64,000 nucleotides of DNA from Campylorhamphus procurvoides (GCA_013396655.1 WBMV01008566.1:208533-272532); one strand, 5' to 3'; positions 26,103 through 41,829 are shown, counted from the stretch's first letter. A program made the numbers and translations. The notes: generated by a model not told the origin, from the sequence alone.

Positions 26103-29100
26103 AGCACTCCTACATGAAGCCTGTAGGACTGACATTACAATTTCAAGTCAAGTCTGTCTAATGAAGAGTTAGCTATGGGCAAGAGAGTCACAGCTGTATG
26201 TTGTCAGTACTGGATGATGCCCTTTCTCTGCTGACAGTGGACAGCCCTCTGATTTTGTCTTCTCTCCTGTCTGCTTCTTTCACTTCAGCTGCACACATAT
26301 TTGCACAGTACTCATTTGAGCACTGATGCACCATATGGATGTCTCTGAAGCAGAGATCACTCTGACCCAGCTTGATGCTGCCATCAGAAAGGAAGACTCT
26401 GGTCTAGCATCCATTGCCACACATATGAAGACTAGCACACTGTTTGACAGACACAACAGTTTCTCAAGAAACTTTTCTCCAGAAGTTTGTTCTCGAGAAC
26501 AATTGATGGGGAGTGATTGCTATTACCAGACTCCTCTTCTCCTGGACACAAACCACTCTTCTAGGGCCATGTGTGCATCATGAAAGCCTTAGACAATACT
26601 GATGTTTGCAGGAAAAGGGACTTCAAACCAGATGTAATGTCTGGCCCCAAAATAAATCTTCTATTTCTCACTTCTACTGCAAAAAGTAAGGAAAACTTAA
26701 ATCTGCTAGTAAAGATTTAGGCAAAAATAAGATGTCTGTGCCATAAAGATCTTAGTGAAAAAATGTCTTGTAAATCTTCTAGCCCTCCAGAGTGGTCTCA
26801 GAGATGAGAAGCAATCAGAGAGTAGAAGACAGACTTAAAACCAGAAACTCTGCAGATCTCATCACTGCTCAAAACCATTGGTCTCTGCATCCCTCACTCA
26901 AGACACCTGAGCTCTCCCCCTCAATATGTCTGCTGTTTATTTTTCAGGTGGAGACACCGTTCATCTTAAGATAGCAGTGTGAACATTAATTAGTGTTTAT
27001 AGGGACTATCTCTATTAGGCTGTAAAACAGTTTTGGTGGGTTCTGCCTACCTCATTGTGAATAATTAACACTGAATGTAACAATCAGCAAATCAGAGATG
27101 CTACCTCTGTTCAATTAATTTTGTCCTCAAAAAGAAATCCTCTCTTGAATAAAATCTGTGTATTTTGGTAGACATAAGCTGGCACTCTCAGTCCGTATAA
27201 ACACATGGTCCTTTTTAAGTGTCAATATTGCTGCAAGATAATTCCTTGTGTATGAAGAGATAGATTAGAAAATTGTCCCTGGCCTTGGTAGGGAATGGTA
27301 TTTTATCTCTATTGAAGCACAGTGGCATCAATAATCCTCAGCAGGTGGGTAAGCTGGGTAATATTTTTGTAGTTCAACACATATTGCCTCTCTGGCTCTT
27401 GCAGTAGAGGTCAAGCAAAGGCAGACAAGTGCCCTGTTGGGCAAGGCATGGCAGACATTGCCCAACTCACCAAAATTAAAAGCAAGTCAGTCAAGGAGAA
27501 ACCAGACCTCCTGGCGCATGGAAACACTGTGAGAAGAGAAAAAGAGGACTATTTGGAGCTCTGAGAAGATAGGGAAGTACCAGGCAGCAAGCAAGTGGAC
27601 AAACACCAGTTCTTCACAGCAGTCGTGCTGAACATGGGGTCTGGGCTCCAGCCTGATTGGTGGGTCCACACAGAAAAGCTTGCTTTTGATCATTTTTTTG
27701 TTTTCTGCTGCAGCCCACTGCAAGCCTTCCAAGTCAGAACTACCACAGCCCAAACACGGGTCAGCTCTCCCTGTAATTCAGAGCAGAGGAGCATAGGCCA
27801 CAAAGATCAGGAGCTGTGTCAACCTCAAACTTCAGGGCTAGGCAAAATACAGGTTTTACTCAAGGGTAACAGACAGCCATACAATTTGGAGATGGACCTA
27901 GGTCTAGGTTTCCCTAGAAAATGGGTGAACCAGCACCTGTGGTTTGGTGTAGATCCATTAGTGTCATTTGTGCAGGGCTGTGCTGTACAGAGCATTATGT
28001 CCACATCATACACACTGTTAACCAAACCTGTACACAAAGATGAAATGCCTCCACAGCATTAAGTTCAAACACAGATCATCCAAACTCAACCTCAGCAAAT
28101 TCTCAGACCTGAAAGATCAGCTAAAGCCAGAATAAAAATGGATACATTCAGGCCTCCAGATGTGAACTTCTTTCTCATTTGGCGTATAAGTTTAAAAATA
28201 AGCTCTCTGTGGAAAATGGGTGCTGTAGCAACCCTTATCAGTTCTGTCTTGAAGACTTCAGGTACTTTCAAAAATTACATTTGCTTTACTTTGGACTCAG
28301 AACTGAGCTGGGTTTTATACTTGCATAAATTATGAATGGTGTGCAAGTATGTGTGTTCATGCGTGAACATGAGGGATAACCTCCCTCTCTCCTGACACAA
28401 CAAATACAGGCCTGAATTTATGAAAAAGTATTTGGTACTAACTCTAAATGGTGTATGCTTTTATTAATATCTGCCTCTGAGTTTTTCAAATGTGTCAAAT
28501 CTCAAGGTCACTGAGACAGGATTCACCTTAATCTTTTTTTTGTTGGCAATAAATCACAAGTATCCTACAATGTGGCAAGGATAGGGCAAAAAAAGTTCTG
28601 ATGTCTCATGTCAAAAAGCTGGCCTCAGACCCTCCCTCTGGTAAATGTTCAGCTGTACAATACTGACAGCTCTGAAAGCAACAGCTAGAGTCCTGGCTCC
28701 ACTGTAATCAAAATGAGTCTTGTTTCTGATTTCTTGGGACTTGAATACATAATGAATTTGCGTATGTAAATCTTTGTAGACCTGGATCCCAAAAAAATTT
28801 GCATGGAAGGATGTGCTACTTTACATAAGCCATAAATTTAAATCAATATACTAATATTAAAAATACCGGATTTCCATGAAATTAAGTTTAAAAGTCAAGT
28901 CTATTCTGTTGCCAGAAAGTCCTGTAAAGTTTCCCAGTGTAAAAAAGTATTTAAAAATCTATTCATACAGTCAGTGTAGTCAACCCATTTCCCCTAGTAA
29001 AGAGACATGAGAGTTCAGTCTGGATATCAAATATTTATGTAAGACGTAAAAAAAAAAGAACTTCCTATGCAACCTAGAAGGATAGCCTACTGACCGTATG

Positions 29101-31481
29101 TAGAAAACACTACTTGGCATTTGTGTACATCTTAAGACACTGCCTACATAGATTTTAGCCCATGTGACTCCTTGACCCACCTTCTGAAAACACAAAGTGT
29201 CCAAGGAAAACTTACGACGACATTTGAATTAGTTCTTACTACCAGCAAAGCTGTGTGGTTCAGTACAAGTAGTTCTTCTTTAACAGTTCCTCTTTTGTGT
29301 TGAATCAAAACTGTCATTTGTGCAGTACTGTGAATTAATGTATCAGTAAGATAGAAGGAAAGGTAATCTGAACTGTAAGGTATAGAGATATTAAGTTAAT
29401 CAAGATTAACCTCTAGCAATATGGATGAGGAATGAGGGAGTGATGTATTAGACATAGTAGAGCTGCTGATAGAAGTGAACTCAAGGGGTTATAGGGTAAA
29501 TAAAAACATCAGAACTGTTCCCAGAAATTGTTTGATAAAAAATTATTATCATGGAAGTGACCACGTTTGGGAAAAAATATATAGTTCCAGGAGACTATAA
29601 TTCTTGTTTTCAGATACAGTGATAAATCCAGCATGGCTACACACATGAGCCTTGGCTTGGCCGCTGACATAGTATAAAGTTAGGCCTCCTTCAAGAATCA
29701 TAAATAGTTTAATGATAATTTAATAATTCTAAGAACAAAGTGATGGAATATTGCACGATAGCATGTGTGCCTTGTGCAACTGACTTGGTAGCTGATTTAA
29801 CTAAAGTTACCAAACAACCTAAGTATTTGTGGAATACCCATCATTATTTCCAGGCAGTAGGTGAAGAATTGAATGGAAGTGGTCTTTAACAACTAAAGTG
29901 CAAAAGATGCTGTAAGCTATATTTTCGCATTTAATGTGTATTTTAAGACAACAGCATCCCATTAAGACAGAGAAGTGCTATCACTGTTATATGAAAAATG
30001 GGGAACTAAGGAGAAAATGAAGTGGCTTCCTACAATGTGTTAGCTCAACTATTTCCTCAGAAAGAAACATTTTCTGATGTCAATGTGTCTCTTCACTGTT
30101 ACTGTGCATGCACATTTCACCTGCACAGAGGACAAGTCATGAAGAAAGGAGCAGTCAGGCAGGTAACTCTGTCAGCTGCAAGGAGCCCTCTTAAAAAACC
30201 GTACACCCACAGGATGCTTCAGGCCTCAGGGTGGAAACAATTACAAACTCCAAACATCCTGTATGTACAATTATTGGTGGTGTATCCCATCAGCAAACAT
30301 TCTGTCAAGCAATGACCTAGCAACCCTTATGAGGAAAGTTTCTGCTGCATCACTGGTACTGGGAGCTGTTAGATACAGAGGCAGTTCTCATTATTTAATA
30401 GACCAGGCTGTTTTCCAGGGAGCCAAAATAAAATCACCTGCCATTGCTTTATGACTGTCATTGTGTTGATGCACTAGTACAGGGTGGGGAGAAATGCCAT
30501 GGCATTATGTAGCAGACACATGACTATTCCCATTAGAGAGGCATCTTTTACTGTTTCCTTGTATAAGCAACATTTTGACAATGTTTCTGTAGGGCAGGAA
30601 AAAAAAACAAACACACAAAACCACAAGTGTTTTGTCTTCTGTTCTCTTTTTCTTTGATATTCCAAATTTCTGCAAAATTCTGGTAACTGAGTCTCAATTA
30701 ATACACAGTTTCCCAGTAAGGACTACCCAAGACACTGATTTTCAGCAGGAGCACCCTGAGCAAAGGTGGGCAGGGCAATCAATATGCCTTAAACCACATT
30801 AGCCAGAGATGTACTTACATAGCAGCAAATGCAAAGTAATATCCCACTTTACTAGGAGATCTATCTTTTAATATTATAGCCAAAATAAAATAACAAATTA
30901 CAAACCAGGAGATATTGGAACTGATTCATTACAAAGAAGACAAACGGAGACTATTTGGTAACCCTTTAGCCTCCCAGCATTGTTTCTCAGATCCTCTGTA
31001 GCTGAAGGCACATAAACAGAAGGAAAAGGCAGAAATAGCAGAATGCTACCTTCCGAGGCTCCTTCTCCAAATGTTCACTCAGAGAATGAATATACTTCCC
31101 AGTGTAACTCTTAAGAAGAGCAGCAACTCATAGAAACTCAAAAAGAGACCTACCTCAGATTCAGTGAACAAGGATTCATAGTCCCAGTAACTTAGGTTGC
31201 ACAGAACAAGCCTCTGCCTGTATTTCCATCTGTTAGCTTCCATAGTTTCCATTATGTATCTAAAAAGCCCTAGGCCAGGCACTGTCTTTCAATGGCATTT
31301 GCATTACACAAGAAACATCTCTGGTCATTAAATCTACTGGGTTTAAAAGTATAAGCTTTTAGATAGCACCAAAAACTTCATATGACCATCCTGCTTTCAG
31401 AACAAAACCCCAAAACAACCAAAAACCAAACATCTATATGAAGACAACAATTCACCTCTTTCTGCTAAACATGGGGAAGCA

Positions 31482-31543
31482 AATTCAGCCCTGATTAAAA
31501 TATATAAACATCCCATTGACTTCAATGGCCATTCGGCTGAATT
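31482..31543. repeat. Palindromic MITE-like repeat
   Basis: A perfect 9-base inverted repeat, AATTCAGCC at 31482-31490 and GGCTGAATT at 31535-31543, flanks CCCATTGACTTCAATGG. That core is the hallmark centre of an old palindromic element widespread in reptile and bird genomes. Confidence 0.65.
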
Positions 31544-34500
31544 AGGCCTTAGGTCTCAAACTGTCTTGTCTGCTCTTGCCATCTGTCTTTCTTTGCTAAC
31601 CTAGTTCCTTATTAAATAGGGTGTCCATAGTGAGTGTGAACCTATTCTGCTGATCCTTTCTCTGCAACAAACATTGCTAGAGGCTAAAATTCCTGAAAGT
31701 TATGACTACATCAACTGCCTCTGCCTCTGGATCTTATGAGAGGTTCTTTTAAGGTGGTCTGAAATTCAGACTGAGAATGTTTGAATTCCTGAGCATTCAA
31801 TCCCTTTAAGTCATATCTTAGATGTTCAAAATTACTAAGCTCTTTAGCAAGCCATAAGTTATAAGAGTAACTCATTGAGCTCATTGTCTGTCCTCCTTAG
31901 AGGTTTTTGAACTGGTAGTGTTAAACATGGTAGTTCAGATAGGTAGTTCAGATTCTATGCAGATGATGATGGTGTTATGCAGAAGAAAAACAAACAAACA
32001 AACCCCCAAAAAATCAGACAGACAAATGCCTCCATGTTAACAAACCAATAGCTAACACATTTAGAAAACATATTCAAGGGACAAAGCAGAGACTTGTCTA
32101 ATGACATCCCTAATCTAGTGATTGTGGTGCTAGAGGAAATACGGTGGATACAGGCTAGTACATTGATTATCATTTAAAGACAATGGGGAAAAAAAAGAGA
32201 GAGAGACAAAAAAGAAAAATAAAAAACTCACACCTCTCCTTTCTAGTCATTGTGTCTCCACAATTTCATGTTCCCGGCAAGACTTGACGTGAAAACACAT
32301 TGATTCTTTCAAGAAGAGTCTTTCTAATATATTTCTAATTTCCAGAAATCTCACAAGAAACTTAGCCTGCTAGATTTCAACAGAAAAAGTTAAAATGAGC
32401 AGTCTGATATTTGGGGGCTTATCCTGAAAATTTCTGAAATTTCTTGGCATTTGTTTGTTTTCAGAGCTGGAATCTCTACAGGACAGGTTGCCTCTTTAAA
32501 ATGCTATTTTAAAATCTTATAAAAGGAAGCAATGATTCTAGCACAGAAGCAATAAGTACTTGAGTTACAGATAATATGAAAGTTAATTGCAGCTGTGATG
32601 TAATTTTATGCTTTCTTCATTCTCTATTCCACTGGTATTATGGGCTTATTGTCATGATGAGAGCTGTGAAAAATGCTTAAAGCTACCTTGGTACAGGCCC
32701 TACACTTTGTTTTTTTTCTCTCAAGACAATAGCTAATCCTCTTAGGGAGACACTTTACTGAATCAACACTATTCAATGTTCATGCTAAGGAGGAATGGAG
32801 GGAATCAAAGAAATAGGATAGCTAAAGGGCTCTACAAAAATCTACATTTTTAAAAGAAAGTGAGTTTTGGTTATTACAGCTTTCGCATGTCCGCAGCAAG
32901 GCTCAGGGCTCAAGCTCTGCAAAAACTCCACAGTCATGTATACTGTTTGTGCAACAGCTTCAGCTTCAGTGCAGCCTGTACAGATGGACTGTTTCATCAG
33001 GCAGGGGAACCTGTCACATCATGGGACTGCCTTGTATGTGACTTCTGCCCCAGCAGGTAGTGAGGGTGCTGTAAACTAAAATAATAAGGCTCCAAAAAGT
33101 TGAATCCAAGCATAGCCATCAAAAGCAAAGCATCAGCCTTAGCTGTTCTTTGATGCACTGTGGAATGCAAGTGCTTAGTACGTCCATTGCCCCAGTAATG
33201 TTTTTAATTTCAAATTTAGACAATGCATGTCACAGGACAGATAAACAGCTGAGAGGTACAAGCAGAACTGAGTTGGTAATTTCCACAATGCTGCAGAAGG
33301 CAACCAGCATTTTCTTACCGACTTTGGATTGTGCTGTAGGTATTTGCTCTACCCTTGAAGAGCCATGTTTAGCATACCACAGACAGAAGAGTCAGAGTTT
33401 TTGCATTGCTTCAGCCGTGCACGTTTTAAGGAGCACATGCTATGACTTTGAATAGCTGAGAGAGGAATGCGCGGCTGGCCTGTGCCAGGAAGTGCAGAGA
33501 GAAAGTACCTCTTTAATCTCCCATCATGTGTACTAATGTGGAGGTTTGGAGGGATTCCCAGGCAGAGTGTAGGTTTTATGTTTCTGGATGCTATCTTTAC
33601 ATGAACTCTCAATGCATGGGACAGTCTGGAAAGTTACATCCAGTTAGGCTGTCTCTGAGCAGCAGAACTCAAAAATACTCATGAAATGTTGCTTGTTATG
33701 CTTCTCATAATGTCCTAAATATTGTCTGGAAGGTAATGGATATGACATCATTTGACATTGCACATTAATTTGTGATCTGTCCTTAAATATCAAACCTTTT
33801 AGGGGAACAACGTAGCTACGTATCATGAAACCAAAATCATACTTTATTTTCTTTTTAGTTTGGTCTTTGCTTTTAAAGGACTTGATCTCTTCCTCTATTA
33901 GGGAACAAAACAATCCTTTACTGAACTCTCTAAAGCATATGGCTTTAATGAGAAACATCACTGGAGTTTTGATCAGCAAGTCATGCATCTTTTGAATGTT
34001 GTGGCTGGAAAATGAAACCTTTCACTATCTATTTTCACTGGGGAAGCAACACATGAATAACTGAGGAGGATATACCATATCTGGATATCATGTTTGCCTG
34101 ACAGTTTGCTTTTTTGAGAAAACAAATAGTACTTTGAAAGCAAACATTATAATTTTTCCTAATTATATATAATTTTCTAAGATTATCCACTGAGGCCAGA
34201 GGCTGATGCATCTTCTCTAATTGAGCAGTAACTTACTCTGTAAGTACTCCTTTTGAAATGACTGAAACTGATTATCATGCAACACAGCTAAGTTTAGGTG
34301 AAGACAGGTGTCTTCATCCTTAAGTGTCTGGGTCTTATCTCTGGTCTCCTTTTGTCAAAAGTCAGATGACATCAACCTTACACTAAGCAGTGATTTCAAT
34401 GTGACTACACAGTTACTAACTCTGTTCAGTGCTCTAGATCTTTTCTTGCAGAGAGTAGATCTACCCTTAATTTCAGGTGAACTCAATATCTGGTCTGAAA

Positions 34501-37181
34501 GCATATACACTCTCATGGATTACGTGGCTTTCGAACATTGTAATGGCTCATGCCATGATAACACCAGTTTCCCTGCACCTTTCAACTCTCATGTGCCATG
34601 TCTATCTAGCAAGACTTGACTCCGCCATTGCAGAATTTACAGGATTTGCACTAGTGTGTGTCTAGTACAACCTCAGGATTGAGATCAATTCTTTCATATT
34701 TGGCACATTACCCTTTACCACAACAGACGATAATGATAAGGCATTAATTAACACCATTCTTTATCTAGCAAAACTGGCAGTTTTGACTTTGCAATAAAGT
34801 ATTGATACAAATTCTTCTAACAGAAAAATTGCACATTTCTTCAAAGCAACTGACAGTACAATCTTAAGGCAAAAACGTGAAAAACTGAGGATCAAACATT
34901 GTGCTAGACCACAGACAGTCTGGGCTATGCCTGTCTCATTGCAGTCTGGTTCTTAACCACTACATTCTAATTGGACACACAATCCCACTCTCGGTGTACT
35001 CAGAGGTCTTCTTGTTGCCTTGTCAAGGACTGAAGTACTCCTTCAGGGTCTTATGCTATAAAACCCCTTTTATTTGTTTAACTCCTGGATAACCCATGGA
35101 AATCCTGCAATACGGAATTTTGGGTTTTTTTAGCAGCATGGGAGGGGGCTGCTCAGAATTAGCTATACCTGTTTAGTCCTAAGTCCAGAGGTGGGTATGT
35201 AGAGTTCAATAGTTTACAGTGCGCCTTCAGTGAGCCTAATGTTTTTGTCAGATATCCAGATACAAACCAGATCCAAAATGTCACCTTTTAAGGAGACCAT
35301 GAGGTGTGAGAGGAAAATGAATAGCAATAGTTCCTTTCATGTGCACTCTATAACCTGCAGCTAAGTGTCAGCAGAATATGATTGTCCCACTTCTTCTGCA
35401 GTAATACCATCTGACACATATAAGGCTTCACTATCTTGAATCAGACTGGCCTTTCATCATTGGAAAAAGAAGATAAGCATAATTAGAAATTCATCTAAAG
35501 ACACAGCTGAAAAATGGAGATTGCTTTGCTCCCAGCCCCATGAGGTGCACAGCCATTTACTTCAGCAGTGGTATCCATCTACGGGGGATGTCCTGTCTGC
35601 TGCTAAATGTCAGTGAAGAGGAAAGTAGGTTTAACTTGCACACATGCCACTTTTTACTACTGGAGATGCATCCACAGCATGTTCTGCATAGGTAGATATG
35701 CAGAAGCATATCAGCATTCCCAGCTGTTGGTACATGCAATTGCAGGTCTAATTCAGGTAACAGAAGAACAGAAGAGGTCATAAAGATAATGCTTTGTCTG
35801 GATCAGTATAGGCAAGATTGGAGTGATGGAAACAGGAGATAAACTGTCTGATTTAGCAGGTAAGGGAATTGGACATACTCCTGCAGTCCTTTCTATTGGT
35901 TGGGCTGAGGGGGTTAGAAGCTTATCTTCATGGTATTTATACAAATGCATATACACACGTGCATTTCTTGGGTCTAAAAAAATCCTTTATGCAGGTGCAG
36001 TGAGATGAGCACCACAAGCTGTTTTTCTCCTTCACTGCACTACAGACATGGACTTTTAGTGCTGTTTCTGTAAGTGATGGTTTTTCTTTCTCCTCATAGA
36101 GAATGGTTATTGGTAGCAGGCAATCTTTCTGCTACCTTCTGCTTTCTTTCTGTAGTTGGGCTTAAGATGTCACGATTAAAAAGAATTTGCATTAATCACT
36201 TGTACTTCCCTACTTGTATCATTCTAGGAGTTCTCTTCTATTTTTAAACCCTTGTGCAAGGCAATGAATTCATCATTTGGCTGCACTGCTGCCACACTCA
36301 CAGGAACTTGCTCTGGACAAAGTTAGGAGGCAATCTGTTCTTTTAATGATATAAGATCACAATTCTTACCTGGTAATTCCAAATAAGAGAATGTACTCCA
36401 AGGCAAATTACTACCAGTGAGAGAAACAAAATTCACAGGTTTTCCCCTAAGAAAGGCATGAGCTTCACAGTTCACGTCAGAGTTCCAGCTAATTTCCTGC
36501 AGACATTTTTTCTATCAAAAACTTTACTGGTTCTCTCTTGCTTCCATCAAAAGCTGTTCACTGTGAAGCACATTGCTGGGACTGGAAGCTATTTTCTAAG
36601 CAACATTGCAATCTCATTCTCTCAGAATAGCTTTAACCTTAGGGTTAGCCTATACTTAAGGTTTCATTCCAAAATATATGTAGATTATGGTTCTGAGGGT
36701 ATTTTGATTGTTTCATAGCAGAAATTGTGAACTTCATTGCACACTTGCAGCTATTTTATGGTACTACAACTAACTATTAAAGGGATTTTGCCCACAGAGC
36801 TAAATCTGAGAGCCACCAGAAATTACATTGGTAGGTAGAAATTCCTTGTTAAAACAAGTAAAGGACAAAGTTTGAGACTGGTGTTGCATGACCTTCTAGT
36901 GAAAGGCTGAAGATATACCTGGTCTCCCAAGATGCCATCACTTCCCACACAACTAAAACATGCAAAAGCTATGTCAAGAATATTGCTAGACTGGCATAGT
37001 TCAAATCGCTCCTGACAACCTGATAGAGTTGAAGAGAGATAATCCATCTCAGTGATGGAGATCTGCACAATGGCTTTAAATACTCTGCCTGCAACCACCA
37101 ATGAAAGTTTCACTATGGCATAAATAGGTGTGACTTCCCTCCTACTCGCCCTGGTAGGAAGATTTTTGTCGTATTTATATT

Positions 37182-37182
37182 N
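37182..37182. other. Single unknown base
   Basis: One N in otherwise ordinary non-coding sequence. Confidence 0.99.
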
Positions 37183-40100
37183 TACCATTAGTTCTATAAT
37201 CTGTGCATTCACCCCTGTGAATAAAACGATTATCAGATGCAGAAAAACACATTATATGAACTACTGTACTTAAAACAACTGCTATCAGAGAGATACATCA
37301 CAAGAGAAGTTGCATCTACAGCACTCTCTGCAATAGACAGAAAATTCTATGGAAACTGAGACTAAAATGTTTTCTTAACTCTTAGAGATGAGCCTTCAAA
37401 ACACTGTTAAAATGGTAAGAAAGTTTCCTTGCTATTGTTTCAAAATCTAGCAAAGATGCAATGCCTAAACATAGCATTAATTAAAGTAAGTGCAAAAACC
37501 AGGGAAGTGAGTGGTTTTCTTCACCACTTAAGTTATGCCTTTTTCTTCCTGCTGATATGTGACATGCAACCTGAACACCATGAGGCCATCAAGCCATTTA
37601 GTGATTCAATAAATAACCATGTCAGCACTCTACCTGAAAGGTCTTTTGTTCCCTAGACTGTGTCTCTTTTTTCTGTCCCTCCCCTTCTTTGAGGATTTTA
37701 TTTTTCTGAATGACCTTTTATTTAATCACAAGAATAACTGGTGACAAACTCTACTTTGTAGTGTAACATGACATCTGTCTGCTAGCTCAGTTGGGCACTG
37801 CCAAGATAGGAGGACACAGTTTGTCTTTCATTTTTAGTGACAAGTCCTACATAGGTGAAAGAAAGCAGACTGAGAAACAGCAAGAACTCCTGTGATTCAA
37901 GTTGAGTGAAAGCAGTTGTTCTAATAATTGCCTCCTTGGCCTGTTCAAGACCAAGTGGGCCACTTTAGTGGTGATCCAAGATTCATGTGGTTGGAGCTCA
38001 TCTGTTTCCATCTAGTCTGAACAGGGCAGGAAGCATGCTGGTGAACAGCAGACTGGCCAGTACACCTGGGATATGAGCAGGGAAAGAGGGCCAGACTGGG
38101 AGCAGTAATGTGTCCTTTTGGCACTGAAAAGGACTAAAAGCGTTCCCACAAAAACCTGTCCCAGTAAAAGAGAATAGTAAGTCTTAAAACGCTCCATCTA
38201 CATGCAAGAGAATAGTTGATTAGGTCACATAAAAACTACTATCTTGTGAGAAATGAAGAAAGACAGATTTAATTTTCCTCCTGAATACTCTTAAGTGCTT
38301 TACCTGCCTTTTCCTCTGGGAAGATATATCTTTGCCCTAAAGTTGTTCCCTGGTCAGCTTCTCTTATGCTACAACTTTCCCCTTTAATACACCAGTTTCT
38401 TTGGCAAGAGGATGTAGGCTGCCAGGTTTCAGAGGGATATAGACTGCCCCAGTGTTAATGGCTGTATGACATAGGCTTGGAGCTGTTTCCTGCCAGCTTA
38501 ACAACATGGCAATGAGGCCTGTATGCTGAAAACACAGAGCACTCTGTTGCTAAAACAGATAATAAAACTAAGACACTAAGGCTGTAGTTTCTGGGTAAGT
38601 TGTGCATTTGTGAAGGATTTTCTAAGAGAGTTTTGGGTCACTGCAGAAAGTTCACATACTTCAATAGCTGAATGGCACTTTAAAGTCTCCTTTCTCTATC
38701 CAGCTTCTATGGAAGTAGAGCAGAAACCCAAAGGGTTTGACGGATGGAGATTGATGGAGCAAAGACCCTTGAGATGAGTGTACTGCCCCCAGGTCACTGC
38801 CAACCAAATCAGAGGTGCTTCCCCGTGGTCACAGTGCTGACCATGAAGAACTGCAATTTAGGAACAAGTCTCCCCTTGTTTGATAAGAGTGATGAGTGGG
38901 TGGGCACAGCAGTTTTCCAGATTCCTCATCAGTACTTCTATTTTTGTCCGTATTCTACACATTCACTGCCAAATACGTCACCAGGAACTGGACATCTGAC
39001 TCTTACCCAAATTTCATCCTTCCCATCTTGAAAACCCCTGTTCCTTTCTCACCTGGATGATGCTGATGAGATCCCAAATCCCTTCTAATTATCTGCACCT
39101 TAATTTCTCTCCCAAGTCTGCATGGATACATCTCTTAAAGACTGTTAGCTTAGCTTCATTCCTGTTGTTTTATTTGGTCCTCTTTGTTGCAAAACTCCTG
39201 TCATCCATCAAACCCTATTCACAGTTGAAATCAACAGCAAATAAAAGGAAACAAGTAAGTCAGCACAGTGCTACACAGAAGTGGAGCTAACATGCACAGA
39301 GATGGATGAAAAGCCACTGAGCCCCAATAGTGCTGATGGAGCTGCCCTGCAGCTGTTCTGGTTGAGTTACTTCATCCCTGCTGTACAGACAATTATAGAT
39401 GTAAAACTTTAGCTGTGCTAATGGCAGCAGGAACTGGTACTATCTGGGCCTTTAAAACATGTCCATGGATGTGAACATGCTTGAATTTATTTTTTCTTTT
39501 AATCTAAGGGTGATTATAAAGTTGGCAAGTCCTTCCTGCAAATCAAGTCTGAGGTCCATGCTATAGGAGATATGGCCTGTCAACAAATACAGTGTGGAGA
39601 TGAAGTCTACTCAGGCTTATGGTATTTATTTATTTTGTGAGATTTGTGGGAAATATATAGTTTTCTTTTGTGTGTTAATTTCTAGGCCTCAGACTTTCCT
39701 AACTTTTTCTTTTTTTTTAGTTAGGTACATTTATTACCACTGTAATGCTCTCTCCTTAATCTTTCATGTGTTGCTACATCAATGGGGAATATCACTTACA
39801 AGTGGACAACTTAAGACAATAACAACATCTTCCAAAGATTATGCAGAATGCTAGTTGTGGCACAAGTGTGAAATTAGCCAACCCATATTTCCACTTAGCA
39901 TCCTAGTCACTAGATTGCCCTTTCCTGGTTGGCACAGGCAGCACATACATCAGCACTTCATCAGAGAACAGTAGTATTATTTTTAGTGAACTCATCCCTC
40001 TCTCCTCAACCACACTTGCAGTTGGTTCAGATGTGGAGTGATCCACACTACATGATGAGACTACTGAGTTGCTTTTGGAGGAAACCAAACCAGAAACTCT

Positions 40101-40595
40101 GCTGCAGGATCATATTCAATGCTCTTCAAACCTAGCGTAAACACAGATATTCTAACCAAGTACTACTACTTCTGCCACTGTGACAACATTCACTCCAAAG
40201 AATCTGACTAAATCTAGTCTTCATTAAATCCTGGAAATATTTATGATATTGATTTAGATTTCAATCACAACAGCACACATCCTCTGATCCACTCCTACAG
40301 CTATTAAGGAATGAAGAGGTGTCCATTCAAGGACTATGTGCTGAAGGCTTCACAATTCCCAACTGCAGAAGAAGATACAGTGTACCCTGGGTATGAAGGG
40401 AAGCTTTAGTGAAATGGTAAAAAAGGCACACAGCTCTATTTTATATCTGTATTTGGATAGCAGGAGACCAAATAGTGTCAGTAGACAAACAGAGGCCCAC
40501 TACGCTAAAATAGCCTATAGATTTATAACAAGAGGATTCTTTTGGCCTGAGATTAGCATGAATTAAGCTATTGAAGAGAGTTGGAAAAAAGAGGG

Positions 40596-40601
<6 letters not shown>

Positions 40602-40628
<27 letters not shown>
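40602..40628. repeat. (AG)n microsatellite
   Basis: About thirteen uninterrupted AG units, preceded by an A-rich purine tract. It is likely to vary in length between individuals. Confidence 0.95.
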
Positions 40629-40632
<4 letters not shown>

Positions 40633-41829
40633 AAATCAGTGCAAAATAAATTAGCTGCTTTTTCTGCAATACCACCTCCAAAGTAGCAATGTTCTATGGG
40701 AATCCTAGCAGAGATGAATGGAAAGAAGGGATCAGTCCTCTGTTAAAGTCACAGGTTTAAAGTTCTGATTTTGTGGGCTTCTCCAAATTGTGCAGAGCAC
40801 AAGAAAAAAGGTCCCCAATCTCATTACTACTTACACTGGTTTTAATGCTGTTCTCAAACATCGCTGAGGGCTTTCTATTGGCTGTGTGGACTACATGGAC
40901 ACTATAGCTTAGCATGTGGGAAGAAGAGCTCAAAAAATCCATGCTGGAAACATATAAAAGCACTTACAGGATTTTGGCACATAAGTTTCACTGACACTTT
41001 TTAAGATCCTTCCCCCAAAGCAAAAGGTGTCTATCTGAGGCTGCCACCAGCCAGTATTGTTAGAAAGAAAGATACAGGACTGTAGTGTCTCTACATATCC
41101 ATAAGTAGACTACAGCTCAAGCTAGCATTGTTAACATGTTCCATTGTCCACTGGAGCAACAAATAAGCAAAGGGCATCTCTGAGGCCCAGATCCTTTTGC
41201 ATAAACAATCATAACACAACGTTCGCATATACATAAACAGTAGTGGGTTAAAGAGACACACTCAATATTATAGAGTGAAGTGGCAGCACAGGGCATGAAT
41301 AATTATTCTTGTATTGACCGAGGGCTGCAAAGCCAAATAAAGCTGTATTATGACATGAGACCTTTTTCAAATTTAGTAGGAACGTACAGTGCTGTGGTAG
41401 CATATGGAACATTATTCAATGTATTCTCAGTGTGAACCTGTACATTCAACAAAGTTACTGGAGATGATACACAAATCCTTATACATTCTGTGCCTCTAAA
41501 GAGGAGATTATGTAACCCCTGTAATTTTATTTTGCACTTTAGAAAGCATTCACTGATTTAATCTGACTCTAATCCACCATTATTTATTGTTATTGCCATT
41601 GTTATGAAAATACCTAAAGTAATCAAGCAGTTGTCTGTGAATAGCTATGCTTAAGCAAGACTGTCCCTGAAGGTGAAATCAGTGGTTACGTTCTTACCTT
41701 CTTCAAGGCTTAAGCTTGATGTAGAAATAAAAGTGCAGAGGTTCTTCCAGACAGGCCTGACAGTCTGCCCACACCATGCCCAGTGAGCTATGCTTGTGAC
41801 CTGACATCACCTGATAAGCAGTGGTAACC

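Larger units (their letters stand above)
20166..41829. other. AT-rich non-coding region between PALM2 and the CpG island (left part)
   Basis: No coding exon is recognised on either strand. The longest open frame (27595-28062, 155 codons) has no domain and no codon pattern unlike its surroundings. Recognisable contents are a CR1 tail at 25285-25510, a palindromic repeat at 31482-31543, and simple repeats. In birds this interval would be spanned by PALM2-AKAP2 read-through transcripts as intron. Confidence 0.6.

Noticed and set aside
27595..28062. 155-codon + strand open frame
   Set aside because: No domain, no splice context and no similarity that I can recognise; the length is within chance for this much sequence.
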